Shown here in pieces: positions 9,682 through 22,574 of a DNA stretch of 64,000 nucleotides. A program made the translations under genes and the position numbers. The notes below the pieces were generated by a model. The model was not told the origin of the DNA. It worked only from the letters and a program-made list of their open reading frames with translations, and did not search any database. Position 1 is the first letter of the stretch. Each line of letters starts with the position of its first letter. Origin of the DNA: Mycobacterium vicinigordonae (GTDB lineage Bacteria; Actinomycetota; Actinomycetes; Mycobacteriales; Mycobacteriaceae); contig NZ_CP059165.1 in assembly GCF_013466425.1 (NCBI RefSeq), forward strand, positions 3,720,001-3,784,000, given 5' to 3'.

Positions 9682-12600
9682 CTACTCGTCGTCGTTCAGC
9701 AACGCGGCGTTGACCAAGTCATCGAGGTCCATGTCCGCGATGTCCTTCCCGGCGGGGAGCTCGCCGGCTACCGGCTGCCCGTCAACACCGCTGTCGCCGG
9801 CCTCGTTCGCCAACGCCAGTAACAGCTCCAGCACACCCGCCTGGCGCAGACGCTTGACCGGGATCGAGCCCACCACACGCTGGATTTCGGCTTCTCCAGG
9901 TACCGCGGCCGCAGCGACCGGCTCGGACATGCCGGCGAGTTCGCGTTGGATGTAACCCGCCAGTGCGGTGGCATTGGGGTAGTCGAAGATCAGCGTCGGC
10001 GAAAGCGCTAGTCCGGTTGCGGTTTTGAGGCGGTTGCGCATTTCGACTGCCGTCAACGAGTCGAAGCCCAGTTCCTGGAACGCCTGGTCGGGATCGATCG
10101 ACTCGGGGGTGGCGCTTCCCAGCACGGTAGCGATGCTGGAACGCACCAGGTCCAAGAGTAGCGCCTGTTGCTCGTCCTCGGGCAGGCCTTCGAGGCGTTG
10201 CAGCAGAGCAGATTTCGATCGCGCCGCCGCCAGCGAGTCGTCGACTTGACGCCGGGTCGGCGCGTTGATCAGTTCAACGAACATCGGCGGCAATGTGCCT
10301 CCGTCGAACTTAGCCTGCAGTGCCGCGAGGTCGATGTGGGCCGGCATTACGAACGGTTCGTCGACGATGAGTGCGGTATCGAACAACTGCAGCGCCTCGT
10401 CCGACGACATCGCCAGCACCCCGTCACGGGCGAAGCGGGCGAAGCCGACCGTCGCCAATCTTCCGGTCATGGCGCTGGCCTGCTCCCACAGGCCCCAGCC
10501 CAACGAGATCGCGGGCAGGCCATGGGCCCGCCGGTGCACGGCGAGTCCGTCCAAGAAGGAGTTGGCCGCCCCGTAATTGCCCTGCCCAGTGGAACCTACC
10601 AACCCGGCCATCGACGAGAACATCACGAACGCCGACACATCCAGGTCGCGGGTCAACTCGTGCAGGTTCCATGCCGCGTCCACCTTGGCGCGCATCACCA
10701 CACCCATCCGCTCGGGTGTCAGGGAAGTCACGAGCGCGTCGTCAAGCACCCCGGCAGCATGAATGACCCCCGACAGCGGATACTGCGGCGGGATATCGGC
10801 GATTACCTTGGCCAGCGCCGCACGATCAGCGACGTCACAGGCCACCACCTGCACCTTGGCCCCCGAGACGCTCAACTCGGCCACCAACTCCGATGCCCCC
10901 GGCGCCTCGGGCCCACGCCGGCTGACCAACACCAGGTTGCGCGCTCCGTGCCGCGACACCACGTGCCGTGCCAGCGCCGACCCCGCCATGCCGGTACCAC
11001 CGGTGATCAGCACCGTGCCGGCGGTCCAGGCGTCGGGCATATCCATTACGACCTTGCCGACGTGGCGCGCCTGGCTCAGATAGCGCAGCGCGGCGGGCGC
11101 GCGCCGCACGTCAAACCTGGTGACCGGCAACGGTCGTAGTACGGCGTCGCCGAATAACGCGACCAATTCATCGAGCATCTGCTGAAGCCGCTCCGGACCC
11201 GCTTCGAAGAGGTCGAAGGCGCGGTAGCGCACCCCGGGATACTCGTCGGCAATCGCCCCTGGATCGCGGATGTCGGTCTTGCCCATCTCCAGGAAAGTCC
11301 CGCCCGGCGCCACCAGTCTTAAGGACGCGTCCACGAACTCACCAGCCAGCGAGTCGAGCACCACATCAAAACCGCGCCCAGCGGTGACCGCGCGGAACTT
11401 GTCCTCGAAATCGAGGCTACGCGAATCCGAGATATGATCCTCGTCAAAACCCATGGACCGCAACGTGTCCCACTTGCCCTTGCTGGCCGTTGCGAACACC
11501 TCCAAACCCAGATGCCGGCCCAATTGCACCGCAGCCATCCCCACTCCACCCGCGGCGGAATGCACGAGTATGCGTTGCCCCGGCCTGACGGCGGCCAGAT
11601 CCGTCAGCGCGAAGTAGGCGGTGGCGAAAACGACCGAGACGGTGGCCGCGGCGGTGTGCGACCAGCCCGCCGGCACCTTTACCAGCAGCCGCTGATCGGT
11701 CACCGCGATCGTTCCGGTGCCCTGGGGGAACAGCCCCATGACTCGGTCTCCCACCGCGAAACGTCCATCTTCCGTGGCGGTCTCGACCACGACGCCGGAT
11801 GCTTCGACGCCCATCACCGCATCGGGATCGGGATAGAGGCCCAGCGCGATCATGACGTCGCGGAAGTTGGCGGCTATGGCCGACAACGCGACACGAACCC
11901 CCCCGGGCGGCAACGGTGCGTCGGCGTCGGGGATCGGCTCCAGCCGAACATCGTCGAACGTGCCGTGAGTGCCCATCGCCAGGCGCCACGGGCCATCAGC
12001 GGGCGGCACCAGTAGAGCCCCGACCGTGGGGCTGCCGTGGACACGCGCGGTGTAGACCGTTCCGCCGCGAAGCACCACCTGCGGCTCGCCCACCGCCAAA
12101 ACGGCTGCCACCGCCGAATCATCCAGCGGCGCATCACAATCAACAAGTACCACTCGGCCGGGATGCTCGGTCTGCGCGGCTCGGACCAAACCCCACACCG
12201 CCGCGCCCGCCAGATCGGTGACGTCCTCCCCTGCCAACGCCACCGCTCCCCGGGTCGCCATCACCAGCGTCGCCGACCGCTCGCGGGACAGACAGGTTTG
12301 CAGCACAGCCAATGCCGCACGGGTGGCCCCGTACACGTGTCCCAAAAAATCACCCACCACCGGCGCCGATTCAAATCGATACGCGGTGGGCTCAACTTCA
12401 AGGGTATCCGACACTGCTGTGTCCCAGTCGAATACCGATACGGGCTGTACGTCGCGTGACGGCTGCGCAGACCAGACGACCTCGAAGAGCCGGTCCGGTG
12501 CCGAGTTTGAAGCCGCGGCGAGCAGTTGCTGGTCGCTGACCGGGCGCGCCACCATCGACGAGACCGTCAGCACCGGCAGCCCCAGGCCGTCGGCAAGTTC

Positions 12601-15600
12601 GATCGACATCGACGTCGGACCCAGCCGCAGGATTCGCGCCCGCACCGCGGTCGCGCCCGCGGCGTGCAACGACACGCGCTGCCAGGAGAACGGCACCAAC
12701 ACCGAACCCTCGGCAATTTCGCCGTCTTCCGACGCCAGCACCACTGCGTGCAATGCTGCGTCCAGCAAGACTGGGTTGATCCCGAATCCGGCCGCCGACA
12801 CCCCGGCATCCGCCGGCAGAGCCACCTCCGCGAACACTTCGTCGCCACGGCGCCACATCGAGGTCAAGCCGCGGAATGCGGGCCCGTAGCCGTAGCCACG
12901 CTGGGCTAGCCGCTCGTACGCGTCGCCGACGTCGATCGCGGCCGCACCTACCGGCGGCCACGCCGACAGGTCCGCGCTGGGCTGCACCGACCCCGCGGTC
13001 AGCACACCCTCGGCATGCAAGAGCCAGGACGAACTCGCATCGGCCCGCGAAAACACCGATACCGTCCGAGTGCCAGACTCGTCGGGACCACCGACCACCA
13101 CCTGAACGGCGACCGACCCACCGGCCGGCAACACCAGCGGCGCGGCCAGATTCAGCTCGTCGACGACTCCGCAGCCCACCTCGTCGCCGGCACGGATCGC
13201 CAACTCCACGAATCCCGCAGCGGGTAACAACACGACTCCGCCCACGGCGTGATCGTTCAACCAGCCCTGCACGGCGGGCGACAATCGTCCGGTCAGCACC
13301 ACCCCGCCCGAGGCCGGCAGTTCGACCACTGCGCCCAGCAACGCATGCTCACCGGCGGCCTGCCCCAGACCGGCGGCGTCGGTGGACCCACCGCCACCGG
13401 ACAGCCAAAACCGCCGCCGGTCAAAGGCATAGGTGGGCAATTCGACGAAATTCGCTGCTCCGATCGCCCCGCGCCAGTCCACGTCCATGCCGGCGACAAA
13501 CTGTTGCGCGACCCCGTTGGCCAGCATCTCGGGCTCGGAGCGATCCCTATGAATCAGTGACGTGGTCACGACGAGCGCGTCGGGCAGCGATTCTTCGATC
13601 GCTGCGGTCAGGCCGCCGCTGGGCCCGACTTCGAGGAAGTGGGTCGCGCCGACGGAGTGCGCGAAGCGGATGCTGTCGGCGAATCGCACCGCCTCGCGGA
13701 TGTGACGCTTCCAGTAGGGTGCCGACGCGAAGTCGTCATCGGCCAGCTGGCCGGTCACGTTAGAAATGATCGGGATGGTGGGCCTCGCGGTGGCAAAGCC
13801 CCCTGCGACGGTTGCGAATTCGTCGATCATCGGGTCCATCAACGGGGAGTGGAAAGCGTGCGAGACGGCGAGTCGATGCACGCGGCGGCCGTCGGCGCGG
13901 AGCCGGTCCGCAATGGCGGTCACCGAGGCTTCGGCACCCGAAATCACCACCGAGTCGGGCCCGTTGATGGCGGCGATGCCGGCATCGGGGCCCAGCAGCG
14001 GTCGCACCTCGGATTCGGTGGCCGCAACCGCGACCATCCCGCCGCCCGCCGGCAGCGCCTGCATGAAACGGCCCCGCGCGGCCACCAGCACCGCGGCGTT
14101 CTCCAGCGGCAGGACGCCGGCGACGTGCGCGGCCGACAACTCGCCGATCGAGTGGCCCATCACGAAATCGGGCCGCACCCCCCAGGACTCGAGCAGCCGG
14201 AACAACGCCACCTCCACCGCGAACAACGCGGGCTGAGCGAATTCGGTGCTGTTCAGCAAGTCCTGCTCGTCGCCCCACATCACCTCGCACAAGGGGCGCA
14301 GCAGATGACGATCCAGTTCGGCCACCACAGCGTCAAACGCTTCGGCGAAGGCCGGGTATCCGGCGTGTAGCTCACGCCCCATGCCGAGCAGCTGAGAGCC
14401 TTGGCCGGGAAAGACGAAGACAGTCTTGCCCCTTGCCGTGGCCGTAGCGCGGATGACCGAGCCGGCCAGATCCTCACCGGCCAATTCATCGAGCCCGGCC
14501 AGCAACCGATCCCGATCGGCACCGACCACCACCGCACGGTGCTCGAACACCGACCGGCCCGCCAACGACCACCCCACGTCGGCAACATCAAGGTCGCTGT
14601 GGTTCCGCACATGAGCCGCCAAACGCTGGGCTTGCGCCCGCAACGCCGTCGCCGATTTCGCCGACACCACCCATGGCAGCACCGGCTGCCTGGGGCCCGG
14701 CACGGCCTCCACCGGAGGCGCAGGCGGCGCGGATTCAACGATCACATGTGCATTGGTGCCGCTGATCCCGAACGACGAGATGCCCGCGCGGCGTGGATGA
14801 TCCGTCGGCCACGGTCGCGCCTCAGTGAGCAGCGACACCGACCCCGCCGTCCAATCCACATGCGGGCTGGGCTCATTGACATGCAACGTCGCCGGCAACA
14901 TCTCATGGCGCATCGCCTGCACCATCTTGATCACCCCGGCCACACCCGCAGCGGCCTGCGTGTGACCCATATTCGACTTGATCGACCCCAACCACAACGG
15001 CTCACCGCGGCCTTGCCCATAGATGGCCAATAACGCCTGGGCCTCGATCGGGTCACCCAACATCGTGCCGGTGCCATGGCCCTCAACGACATCCACCTCG
15101 GCCGCGCTCAATCCCGCATTGGCCAGCGCGGCCCGCAGTACGCGCTGCTGCGACGGGCCGTTGGGTGCGGTCAACCCGTTGGACGCCCCGTCCTGATTGA
15201 CCGCCGAACCCCGCACCACCGCCAACACCGGATGCCCCAACCGCTGCGCGTCGGAGAGCCGCTCCACCACGAGCATGCCGCCACCCTCAGCAAACCCGGT
15301 GCCATCAGCCGCACCCGCATACGCCTTGCACCGACCATCCGGAGACAACCCACGCATCCGGCTGAACTCCACAAAGATGTCTGGCGTGGCATTAACCGTG
15401 ACACCGCCGACCAGCGCCAGATCACACTCCCCCGAACCCAGCGACTGCACCGCCATGTGCAACGCCACCAGCGACGACGAACACGCCGTATCCACCGACA
15501 CCGCTGGGCCCTCCAGCCCCAACACATAAGAAACCCGACCCGAGGCGACACTCGCCGACTGCCCGGTCAGCCGGAAGCCCTCGACCGCATCCGATGAGCC

Positions 15601-18600
15601 CATGCCGTAGGCCTGGGCGTAGACCCCGGCGAACACCCCGGTGGCGCTGCCCCTCAGCCTGCCGGGCTCAATTCCCGCTCTTTCCAACGCTTCCCACGAA
15701 AGCTCGAGGAACATGCGTTGCTGGGGGTCCATCGCCAGCGCCTCGCTGGGTGACACCCCGAAGAACGCCGGATCGAAGCCCGCGACACCGTCGACGAAGC
15801 CACCGGCCTGGGTGACGCAGGTGCCCGGGACATCGGGATCCGGGTTGTAGAGATCGGCGAGGTTCCAGCCGCGATCGCGCGGGAATTCCGACACCAGGTC
15901 TCGACCTTCGATCAGCATGTCCCACAGGTCGTCCGGGTTATTCACTCCGCCCGGGAAACGACACGACATGCCGACGATCACGATCGGATCGTCACCGGTG
16001 ACCCGAACGGTCGGGGTGTGAGCGACCTCCTGCGGCATGCCGGCAAGCTCGGTGCGGATGTAGGAGGTCAGAGCATTGGGCGTCGGATAGTCGAAGATGA
16101 GCGTGGGCGAAAGCGCCAGTCCCGTAGCGGTTTTAAGTCGGTTGCGCATCTCGACCGCGGTCAGCGAGTCGAAACCCAACTCCTGGAAGGCCTTGTCCGG
16201 GCCGATCGCTTCTGCACTGGTGTTACCGAGCACGGTCGCGATATGCGAGCGCACCAGATCGAGCAGCACAGCATGCTGCTCGGCTTCGGGGAGACCGTGC
16301 AGGCGCTGCGCCAGAGCTGATTTAGACTTCGCGGCAGCCAGCGAGTCGTCGACACGGCGCCGCGTCGGCGCGTTGAGCAGCTCGGCGAACATCGGGGGAA
16401 CCGCGCCCGCGTGCGCACGCAGCGCGGTCAGGTCGATGCGGGCGGGCGCGATGAACGGCTCGTCGATGATCAGCGCGGCGTCGAACAGTTCCATCGCCTC
16501 GCCCGACGAGAGCGCGAGGATACCGTCGCGGCTCAGCCGCGCCAGCTCGGCGCTTCCCAGTCCGCCAGTCATGGTGCTGGCCTGCTCCCACAACCCCCAG
16601 CCCAGCGAAACGGCCGGCAGGCCGTACGCACGTCGGTGCGCCGCCAACGCGTCGAGGAACGAGTTGGCCGCCCCGTAATTGCCCTGCCCGGACGACCCCA
16701 CCAACCCGGCCATCGAGGAGAACAACACGAACGCAGACAGATCCAGATCACGCGTCAACTCGTGCAAGTTCCACGCCGCATCGACCTTGGCTCGCAGCAC
16801 CGCGTCCACACGCTCTGGGGTCAGCGACGTCACCACTGCGTCGTCCAGCACGCCGGCGGCGTGCACGACACCCGACAGTGGCCATTCCGGCGGCATATTA
16901 GCGATCACCCGGGCCAGTGCCGAACGGTCCGATGCATCACAAGCGACCACACGCACCCGGGCACCGGCGGCATCCAGCGCAGCAACCAATTCGTCGCAGC
17001 CCGGCGCGTCCGGGCCGCGGCGGCTGACCAAGACCAGGCTCCGAACGCCATGATGCGCCACTAGGTGTCGGGCCAGCACCGACCCTGCCATGCCGGTCCC
17101 TCCGGTGATCAGCACGGTGCCAGAGGCGAGCCCGCCTGGGCCGCCCGGCAGGGTCATCACGACCTTGCCGGTGTGACGCGCCTGGCTCAGGTACCGCAGC
17201 GCAGCGGGTGCCCGCCGCATGTCGAAGGTGGTGACCGGCAACGGATGCAGGACACCGGCGTCAAACATCGCGGCGAGAGCCAGCATGTACTGCTGCATCC
17301 GGGGCCGTCCCGGCTCGAAAAGGTCGAACGCGCGGTAGCGCACGCCCGGGTAGTCCCGTGCGACCAGACCTGGGTCGCGGATGTCGGTCTTGCCCATCTC
17401 CAGGAACACACCATCGGGAGCAACCAACCGCAGTGAGGCATCGACGAATTCGCCGGCTAGCGAGTCCAGAACGACATCCATGCCCGCACCGCCGGTGACT
17501 GCTCGGAACTTCTCCTCGAACTCCAGGCTGCGCGAATCCGAGATATGGTCGTCGTCGAAACCCATGGCCCGCAACGTGTCCCACTTACCGCGACTGGCGG
17601 TGGCGAACACCTCCAGCCCCAAATGCCTGCCCAGCTGTACCGCAGCCATCCCGACCCCACCCGCGGCGGCGTGCACCAGCACCCGCTGGCCGGGCTTGAC
17701 CTGGGCCAGGTCCACGAACGCCATATAGGCGGTGGCGAAAACGACTGAAATGGCGGCGGCTTCGGTGTAGGACCAGTCCGCGGGCTTCGGCACCAGCAGA
17801 CGCACATCGGCCGCAACCAAGGTTCCGCTGCCCTCGGGGAAGAACCCGTACACCGAGTCACCCACCGAGAACTCCGTAACTCCCGGCCCGACCTCGACCA
17901 CCAACCCGGAACCCTCGCCACCGAGCAGCGCATCATGGGTGAACATGCCGAGCGCGACCATGACATCGCGGAAGTTCGCCGCGACAGCACGCAGGGCCAC
18001 CCGAACTTGACCAGGCTCCAGTGGAGCGTCCGCATTGGGAACCGGCTCCAACCGCAGGTTCTCAAACGTGCCAGCGCTGCCGATGCCAAGCCGCCACGGC
18101 CCGTCCGCCGGAGGCGTCATGATGCCGTCGACAGCGCGGCTACCCCGCACCCGGGGGGCGTACACGGTTTCGCCCCTCACCAAGGCCTGCGGCTCGCCCG
18201 TAGCCAGCACGGTCGCGATCGCACTATCGTCAAGCGGCACATCGGAATCCACCAGCACGATGCGGCCTGGATGCTCGGTCTGCGCCGACCGCACCAGCCC
18301 CCACACCGCCGCACCCGCCAGATCCGTGGCACCCTCTCGGGCCAGCCCCATCGCGCCCCTGGTCGCGACCACCAACACACCGGAGTCGCGCTCGGTCAAC
18401 CACGACTGCACGGCCACCAGCGCAAGGCGTGTGCGCTCATAACTGTCCGCTACCGGATCACTCACGCCCACAACGGATTCGAACACCTCGTAAGGCGAAT
18501 CGGGTGCGGCCGCGGAACCGCCGGATACCCGTATCCAGGCCAACTCGAAGAGGCGGTCGGCGCCGTGGCCAGCGCGGGACATTACTGAGGTCCGCAGCTG

Positions 18601-21600
18601 TTCCTCGCTCACCGGGCGTACCATCATCGCGCGCACCGACAGCACCGGCAATCCCAGCCCATCGGCAAGCTCGATCGCGAGGGCGGAATCACCCGCGGGG
18701 GCAATCCGCACCCGCACTGCCGAAGCGCCCGCGGCGTGCAACGACACACCTTGCCACGAGAACGGCACCGCCAGCTGCGACACGTCCGAGTCATGTGCCA
18801 CCACCACCAGGGCATGCATCGCGGCGTCCAAAAGCGCCGGGTGAATCCCGAAGCCGCCGGCGCCGCCGGCCGCGTCCGGCAGGGTCACTTCGGCGAAAAC
18901 CTCGTCACCGCGGACCCAGGCCGCGGTCAATCCCTGGAATGCCGGCCCATAACCGTACCCGCGCGCGGCGAGCCGTTCGTATCCGTCGGCCGCGTCCACC
19001 GCGACCGAGCCCGCCGGCGGCCACACCGACAGATCTGCCGCGGGATCAACTGGCTCGGAGCTCAGTGTGCCGTCGGCATGGCAGACCCAAGCGGAGCCGG
19101 CGTCCGCCCGTGAGTACACCGAGACATCACGCTGACCCGATTCGTTCGCGGCGCCCACGACCACTTGCACCGCAACCGATCCCGAATCCGGCAGCAACAA
19201 CGGCGCCTGCAACGTCAACTCATCCACCACTGGACAGCCGACCTCGTCACCCGCGCGAATCGCCAACTCCACCAGGCCCGCGCCCGGGAAGATCGCCATA
19301 CCCGACACCGCGTGATCGCGCAGCCAGCTTTGGGTGCTAGGCGATAGTCGGCCCGTCATGGCCAACGCGCCCGATGCCGGCATATCGACCACCGCGCCTA
19401 ACAAGGGGTGGTCGCTGGTCACCTGTCCCAAACTGGCGGCATCGACCACTACGGCTTCGGACAGCCAGAAGCGGTGCCGCTCAAAGGCGTACGTCGGGAG
19501 ATCGACGAATCCGGCACCGTCCAGCAATGCGCGCCAGTCCACTCCCACACCTGCGACGAACGCGGTGGCGGCCGAAGTCAGGAACCTGTCAAGACCGCCG
19601 TCATCGCGGCCCAGCGTGGGTACGACAATGGGCGCGACCTCACTCCCGTCGCTGCCTTTGGCGCAATCGCTGGCAGTGTCCTCGATCCCGGCTATCAACG
19701 CCGGATGCGGACTGGATTCGATGAACGTGCGATACCCCTGGTCGCAGGCGCTGCGCACGGCCTGGTCGAACTGCACAGTCTGACGAATGTTGCGATACCA
19801 GTAACGCGGATCCAAACCTGCTGTGTCCAAACGATTTCCGGTCACGGTCGAGAAGAACACGGTACGTGAGGACTGCGGCGCGATGTCGGCCAGTCCTTCG
19901 ACGAGCTCACGTTGTATCGCCTCGACCTCGATCGAGTGCGAGGCATAGTCGACATCGACCCGCCGGGCGCGCAGGTCCAGATCGGCGCAAAAGGCGATGA
20001 GTTCCTCCAGCGCGGCGACCTCACCCGACACCACGACCGCCGAGCGGCCGTTGACGGCGGCGATGCCAAGCCGATTTCCGTAGGCCGCCAACAGCTCCCG
20101 CACCCGGTCGACGCCGCATGCGATCGACACCATGCCGCCCGGAGCGGCCAAGGAGCGCAACAACTTGCTGCGCAGCGTCACCACCTTCGCGGCGTCCCGC
20201 AATGACAGGGCGCCTGCAACGTAGGCGGCGGCGATCTCACCCTGCGAGTGACCGATCACGGCGTCGGGACGCACACCGACCGACTTCCACAGCTCGGCCA
20301 GCGACACCATGACCGCGAACAACACCGGCTGCACCACATCGACGCGATCTACACGCGGGGCGCCGGGCTCCCCCCGTAGGACGTCGGTCAGCGACCAGTC
20401 GACCAATCCTGCGAATGCCTGAGCGCATGACTCGATATGCTGAGCGAAAACCGGTGCGGTATCTAGCAATTCAATGGCCATACCCAGCCATTGCGAGCCT
20501 TGCCCGGGGAACACGAAGACGGTCTTGCCGGCTGGTGTGGCGGTACCGCGGATGACCGAGCCGACCAGATCGTCACCGGCCAATTCATCGAGCCCGGCCA
20601 GCAACCGATCCCGATCGGCACCGACCACCACCGCACGATGCTTCAACACCGCCCGGCCCGCCAACGACCACCCCACGTCGGCAACATCAAGGTCGCTGTG
20701 GTTCCGCACATGAGCCGCCAAACGCTGGGCTTGCGCCCGCAACGCCGTCGCCGATTTCGCCGAAATCACCCACGGCACCATGGCAGGCCGGGGACTCGTC
20801 TCGCGCGGTGGCGGTGCCGGGGCGGATTCGACGACCACGTGTACGTTGGTGCCGCTGATCCCGAACGACGAAATCCCCGCGCGGCGTGCGCGATTCGCCG
20901 GCCAGGGCCGCGCCTCGGTCAACAACGACACCGAACCCGCCGACCAATCCACGTGCGGGCTGGGCTGATCGACGTGCAGCGTCGCCGGCAGCATCTCGTG
21001 GCGCATCGCCTGCACCATCTTGATCACCCCGGCCACTCCGGCGGCCGTCTGGGTGTGGCCCATGTTGGACTTGATCGACCCCAACCAGAGCGGCTCGCTG
21101 CGATCCTGCCCGTAGGTTGCCAACAATGCCTGGGCCTCGATGGGATCGCCCAAGGTGGTGCCGGTGCCGTGGCCCTCGACCGCGTCGACTTCGGCCGGTG
21201 ACAGCCCGGCATTGGCCAGCGCCGCGCGCATTACTCGTTGTTGCGACGGTCCATTGGGAGCGGTCAACCCGTTGGAAGCCCCATCCTGATTGACCGCCGA
21301 ACCCCGCACCACGGCCAACACCGGATGCCCCAACCGCTGCGCATCCGACAAACGCTCCACCACCAGCATCCCGCCGCCCTCGGACCAGCCGACCCCGTCG
21401 GCCGCCCCGGCGTACGGCTTGCACCGCCCGTCCGGTGCCAGGCCGCGATGCCTGCTGAATTCGATGAAAATCGTCGGCGTCGCGTTGACGGTGGCACCGC
21501 CGGCCAGGGCCAGGTCGCACTCACCGGATCGCAGCGACTGCACCGCCATGTGCAATGTCACCAACGACGACGAACACGCCGTGTCCACCGACACCGCCGG

Positions 21601-22179
21601 GCCCTCCAGCCCCAACACATACGACACTCGCCCCGACGCAACACTCGTCGTCATGCCGGTCAGGCGATATCCCTCGATCTCCTCGGCCAACATGCCGTAG
21701 CCCTGAACGATCAGCCCAGCGAACACCCCGGTGGCGCTGCCCCGCAACCCGGTGGGATCGATGCCTGCCCGCTCCAGTGCCTCCCAGGACAGCTCCAACA
21801 ACATCCGCTGCTGGGGGTCCATGGCGAGCGCCTCCGTGGGCGCGATGCCGAAGAACGCGGGGTCGAAGTCCGCGACGTTGTCAACGAAGCCGCCGGCGCG
21901 GGTGTACGTCTTGTGGCGCACGTCGGGATCGGCGTCGAACAGCCCGGCCAGATCCCAGCCACGATCGGTTGGGAACCCCGAAATCACGTCGCGGCCGTCG
22001 GCCACCATTTCCCACAGCGCCTCCGGGCTGTCGACGCCACCCGGGAAGCGACAGGACATACCGACAATTGCGATCGGTTCGTTGGATCGCTCTAGCAACG
22101 CACGGTTAGTGCGCTTCAGGCGCTCAACCTGGACCAGCGACTTACGCAGCGCCTCGGTCGCATGCTGGAGTTGATCCAC
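9682..22179 (-). CDS. pks12: Bimodular type I polyketide synthase, Pks12-like (mycoketide synthase type)
   Basis: PKS of 4165 residues with a short N-terminal coiled docking segment (1-33) and two full modules. Module 1: KS 34-460 (Cys202, His337, His375), AT about 553-870 (Ser645 in GHSQG, YASH near 747), DH (His956), ER near 1505, KR (Tyr1835) and ACP (Ser2005). Module 2: KS from about 2064 (Cys2233), AT about 2583-2890 (Ser2677 in GHSIG, HAFH near 2775), DH (His2977), ER near 3541, KR (Tyr3869) and ACP (Ser4041). A C-terminal docking tail follows and there is no thioesterase. Both KRs show the LDD motif of B-type reductases. The AT motifs predict alternating methylmalonyl and malonyl units, fully reduced, as in M. 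tuberculosis Pks12 (4151 residues), which makes the mycoketide of mannosyl phosphomycoketide. The start is GTG with AAGGG upstream. Whether this is the only pks12 or a paralogue cannot be told here. Confidence 0.92.
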   Translation of the reverse strand: MDQLQHATEALRKSLVQVERLKRTNRALLERSNEPIAIVGMSCRFPGGVDSPEALWEMVADGRDVISGFPTDRGWDLAGLFDADPDVRHKTYTRAGGFVDNVADFDPAFFGIAPTEALAMDPQQRMLLELSWEALERAGIDPTGLRGSATGVFAGLIVQGYGMLAEEIEGYRLTGMTTSVASGRVSYVLGLEGPAVSVDTACSSSLVTLHMAVQSLRSGECDLALAGGATVNATPTIFIEFSRHRGLAPDGRCKPYAGAADGVGWSEGGGMLVVERLSDAQRLGHPVLAVVRGSAVNQDGASNGLTAPNGPSQQRVMRAALANAGLSPAEVDAVEGHGTGTTLGDPIEAQALLATYGQDRSEPLWLGSIKSNMGHTQTAAGVAGVIKMVQAMRHEMLPATLHVDQPSPHVDWSAGSVSLLTEARPWPANRARRAGISSFGISGTNVHVVVESAPAPPPRETSPRPAMVPWVISAKSATALRAQAQRLAAHVRNHSDLDVADVGWSLAGRAVLKHRAVVVGADRDRLLAGLDELAGDDLVGSVIRGTATPAGKTVFVFPGQGSQWLGMAIELLDTAPVFAQHIESCAQAFAGLVDWSLTDVLRGEPGAPRVDRVDVVQPVLFAVMVSLAELWKSVGVRPDAVIGHSQGEIAAAYVAGALSLRDAAKVVTLRSKLLRSLAAPGGMVSIACGVDRVRELLAAYGNRLGIAAVNGRSAVVVSGEVAALEELIAFCADLDLRARRVDVDYASHSIEVEAIQRELVEGLADIAPQSSRTVFFSTVTGNRLDTAGLDPRYWYRNIRQTVQFDQAVRSACDQGYRTFIESSPHPALIAGIEDTASDCAKGSDGSEVAPIVVPTLGRDDGGLDRFLTSAATAFVAGVGVDWRALLDGAGFVDLPTYAFERHRFWLSEAVVVDAASLGQVTSDHPLLGAVVDMPASGALAMTGRLSPSTQSWLRDHAVSGMAIFPGAGLVELAIRAGDEVGCPVVDELTLQAPLLLPDSGSVAVQVVVGAANESGQRDVSVYSRADAGSAWVCHADGTLSSEPVDPAADLSVWPPAGSVAVDAADGYERLAARGYGYGPAFQGLTAAWVRGDEVFAEVTLPDAAGGAGGFGIHPALLDAAMHALVVVAHDSDVSQLAVPFSWQGVSLHAAGASAVRVRIAPAGDSALAIELADGLGLPVLSVRAMMVRPVSEEQLRTSVMSRAGHGADRLFELAWIRVSGGSAAAPDSPYEVFESVVGVSDPVADSYERTRLALVAVQSWLTERDSGVLVVATRGAMGLAREGATDLAGAAVWGLVRSAQTEHPGRIVLVDSDVPLDDSAIATVLATGEPQALVRGETVYAPRVRGSRAVDGIMTPPADGPWRLGIGSAGTFENLRLEPVPNADAPLEPGQVRVALRAVAANFRDVMVALGMFTHDALLGGEGSGLVVEVGPGVTEFSVGDSVYGFFPEGSGTLVAADVRLLVPKPADWSYTEAAAISVVFATAYMAFVDLAQVKPGQRVLVHAAAGGVGMAAVQLGRHLGLEVFATASRGKWDTLRAMGFDDDHISDSRSLEFEEKFRAVTGGAGMDVVLDSLAGEFVDASLRLVAPDGVFLEMGKTDIRDPGLVARDYPGVRYRAFDLFEPGRPRMQQYMLALAAMFDAGVLHPLPVTTFDMRRAPAALRYLSQARHTGKVVMTLPGGPGGLASGTVLITGGTGMAGSVLARHLVAHHGVRSLVLVSRRGPDAPGCDELVAALDAAGARVRVVACDASDRSALARVIANMPPEWPLSGVVHAAGVLDDAVVTSLTPERVDAVLRAKVDAAWNLHELTRDLDLSAFVLFSSMAGLVGSSGQGNYGAANSFLDALAAHRRAYGLPAVSLGWGLWEQASTMTGGLGSAELARLSRDGILALSSGEAMELFDAALIIDEPFIAPARIDLTALRAHAGAVPPMFAELLNAPTRRRVDDSLAAAKSKSALAQRLHGLPEAEQHAVLLDLVRSHIATVLGNTSAEAIGPDKAFQELGFDSLTAVEMRNRLKTATGLALSPTLIFDYPTPNALTSYIRTELAGMPQEVAHTPTVRVTGDDPIVIVGMSCRFPGGVNNPDDLWDMLIEGRDLVSEFPRDRGWNLADLYNPDPDVPGTCVTQAGGFVDGVAGFDPAFFGVSPSEALAMDPQQRMFLELSWEALERAGIEPGRLRGSATGVFAGVYAQAYGMGSSDAVEGFRLTGQSASVASGRVSYVLGLEGPAVSVDTACSSSLVALHMAVQSLGSGECDLALVGGVTVNATPDIFVEFSRMRGLSPDGRCKAYAGAADGTGFAEGGGMLVVERLSDAQRLGHPVLAVVRGSAVNQDGASNGLTAPNGPSQQRVLRAALANAGLSAAEVDVVEGHGTGTMLGDPIEAQALLAIYGQGRGEPLWLGSIKSNMGHTQAAAGVAGVIKMVQAMRHEMLPATLHVNEPSPHVDWTAGSVSLLTEARPWPTDHPRRAGISSFGISGTNAHVIVESAPPAPPVEAVPGPRQPVLPWVVSAKSATALRAQAQRLAAHVRNHSDLDVADVGWSLAGRSVFEHRAVVVGADRDRLLAGLDELAGEDLAGSVIRATATARGKTVFVFPGQGSQLLGMGRELHAGYPAFAEAFDAVVAELDRHLLRPLCEVMWGDEQDLLNSTEFAQPALFAVEVALFRLLESWGVRPDFVMGHSIGELSAAHVAGVLPLENAAVLVAARGRFMQALPAGGGMVAVAATESEVRPLLGPDAGIAAINGPDSVVISGAEASVTAIADRLRADGRRVHRLAVSHAFHSPLMDPMIDEFATVAGGFATARPTIPIISNVTGQLADDDFASAPYWKRHIREAVRFADSIRFAHSVGATHFLEVGPSGGLTAAIEESLPDALVVTTSLIHRDRSEPEMLANGVAQQFVAGMDVDWRGAIGAANFVELPTYAFDRRRFWLSGGGGSTDAAGLGQAAGEHALLGAVVELPASGGVVLTGRLSPAVQGWLNDHAVGGVVLLPAAGFVELAIRAGDEVGCGVVDELNLAAPLVLPAGGSVAVQVVVGGPDESGTRTVSVFSRADASSSWLLHAEGVLTAGSVQPSADLSAWPPVGAAAIDVGDAYERLAQRGYGYGPAFRGLTSMWRRGDEVFAEVALPADAGVSAAGFGINPVLLDAALHAVVLASEDGEIAEGSVLVPFSWQRVSLHAAGATAVRARILRLGPTSMSIELADGLGLPVLTVSSMVARPVSDQQLLAAASNSAPDRLFEVVWSAQPSRDVQPVSVFDWDTAVSDTLEVEPTAYRFESAPVVGDFLGHVYGATRAALAVLQTCLSRERSATLVMATRGAVALAGEDVTDLAGAAVWGLVRAAQTEHPGRVVLVDCDAPLDDSAVAAVLAVGEPQVVLRGGTVYTARVHGSPTVGALLVPPADGPWRLAMGTHGTFDDVRLEPIPDADAPLPPGGVRVALSAIAANFRDVMIALGLYPDPDAVMGVEASGVVVETATEDGRFAVGDRVMGLFPQGTGTIAVTDQRLLVKVPAGWSHTAAATVSVVFATAYFALTDLAAVRPGQRILVHSAAGGVGMAAVQLGRHLGLEVFATASKGKWDTLRSMGFDEDHISDSRSLDFEDKFRAVTAGRGFDVVLDSLAGEFVDASLRLVAPGGTFLEMGKTDIRDPGAIADEYPGVRYRAFDLFEAGPERLQQMLDELVALFGDAVLRPLPVTRFDVRRAPAALRYLSQARHVGKVVMDMPDAWTAGTVLITGGTGMAGSALARHVVSRHGARNLVLVSRRGPEAPGASELVAELSVSGAKVQVVACDVADRAALAKVIADIPPQYPLSGVIHAAGVLDDALVTSLTPERMGVVMRAKVDAAWNLHELTRDLDVSAFVMFSSMAGLVGSTGQGNYGAANSFLDGLAVHRRAHGLPAISLGWGLWEQASAMTGRLATVGFARFARDGVLAMSSDEALQLFDTALIVDEPFVMPAHIDLAALQAKFDGGTLPPMFVELINAPTRRQVDDSLAAARSKSALLQRLEGLPEDEQQALLLDLVRSSIATVLGSATPESIDPDQAFQELGFDSLTAVEMRNRLKTATGLALSPTLIFDYPNATALAGYIQRELAGMSEPVAAAAVPGEAEIQRVVGSIPVKRLRQAGVLELLLALANEAGDSGVDGQPVAGELPAGKDIADMDLDDLVNAALLNDDE
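14474..14664. repeat. Intragenic repeat, module 2 copy (pairs with 20573-20763)
   Basis: This KS-AT linker segment of module 2 matches 20573-20763 in module 1 at 187 of 191 bases by my alignment, with 65-base and 111-base stretches identical. It suggests recent gene conversion between modules. Confidence 0.85.
20573..20763. repeat. Intragenic repeat, module 1 copy (pairs with 14474-14664)
   Basis: Module 1 counterpart of the near-identical direct repeat inside the PKS gene. The copies lie about 6.1 kb apart, a possible site for recombination or misassembly. Confidence 0.85.
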
Positions 22180-22328
22180 CTCAATACCCTTCGCCTACCA
22201 TTGGCCGTTGCGCACCGCCGGATGCGGTTTCCCCGATTCACGAAAATTTGCTGAACACCGCGACACCGTGATTCTTCGGTCCGCGTCGTATTGCCCTGCA
22301 ACCCAAGAATGTCGCTAGTGAGTATGCC

Positions 22329-22344
22329 AATTCCGAGAGGAATT
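22329..22344. promoter_or_regulatory. Perfect dyad AATTCC-GAGA-GGAATT upstream of the PKS
   Basis: Six-base arms separated by four bases form a perfect inverted repeat about 150 bases upstream of the PKS start. The size fits a dimeric repressor site. No regulator gene is adjacent, so the assignment is speculative. Confidence 0.35.
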
Positions 22345-22559
22345 CAAAACGCCGGATCCCCCGGTTGCCAAAGGAGGAGCGGGTCGGCGTATCGAATGCC
22401 GCGTCGATCCAGATGCGACGCTGCGCTCCCAACCCGACTGCTACACACCGGTTTCGCACGCACGTAGATACGCCCGGCCTGTCGTCCATGCGGCGACCCT
22501 ACACGACCGGTCATCGATGTCAGGGTCGTTTGCCTATCGGGGCGAAGGTCGTGGGGGAA

Positions 22560-22574
22560 GGGGCGTGTCGCCCC
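22560..22574. other. Tight hairpin GGGGCG-TGT-CGCCCC
   Basis: A six-base GC stem with a three-base loop, followed on the plus strand by a T-rich stretch ending in five Ts (about 22587-22591). It could be a remnant terminator or a regulatory structure. Confidence 0.35.

Noticed and set aside
10168..11139. 323-codon plus-strand frame opposite the PKS
   Set aside because: Antisense to KR/ACP coding DNA with no start context and no recognisable domain.
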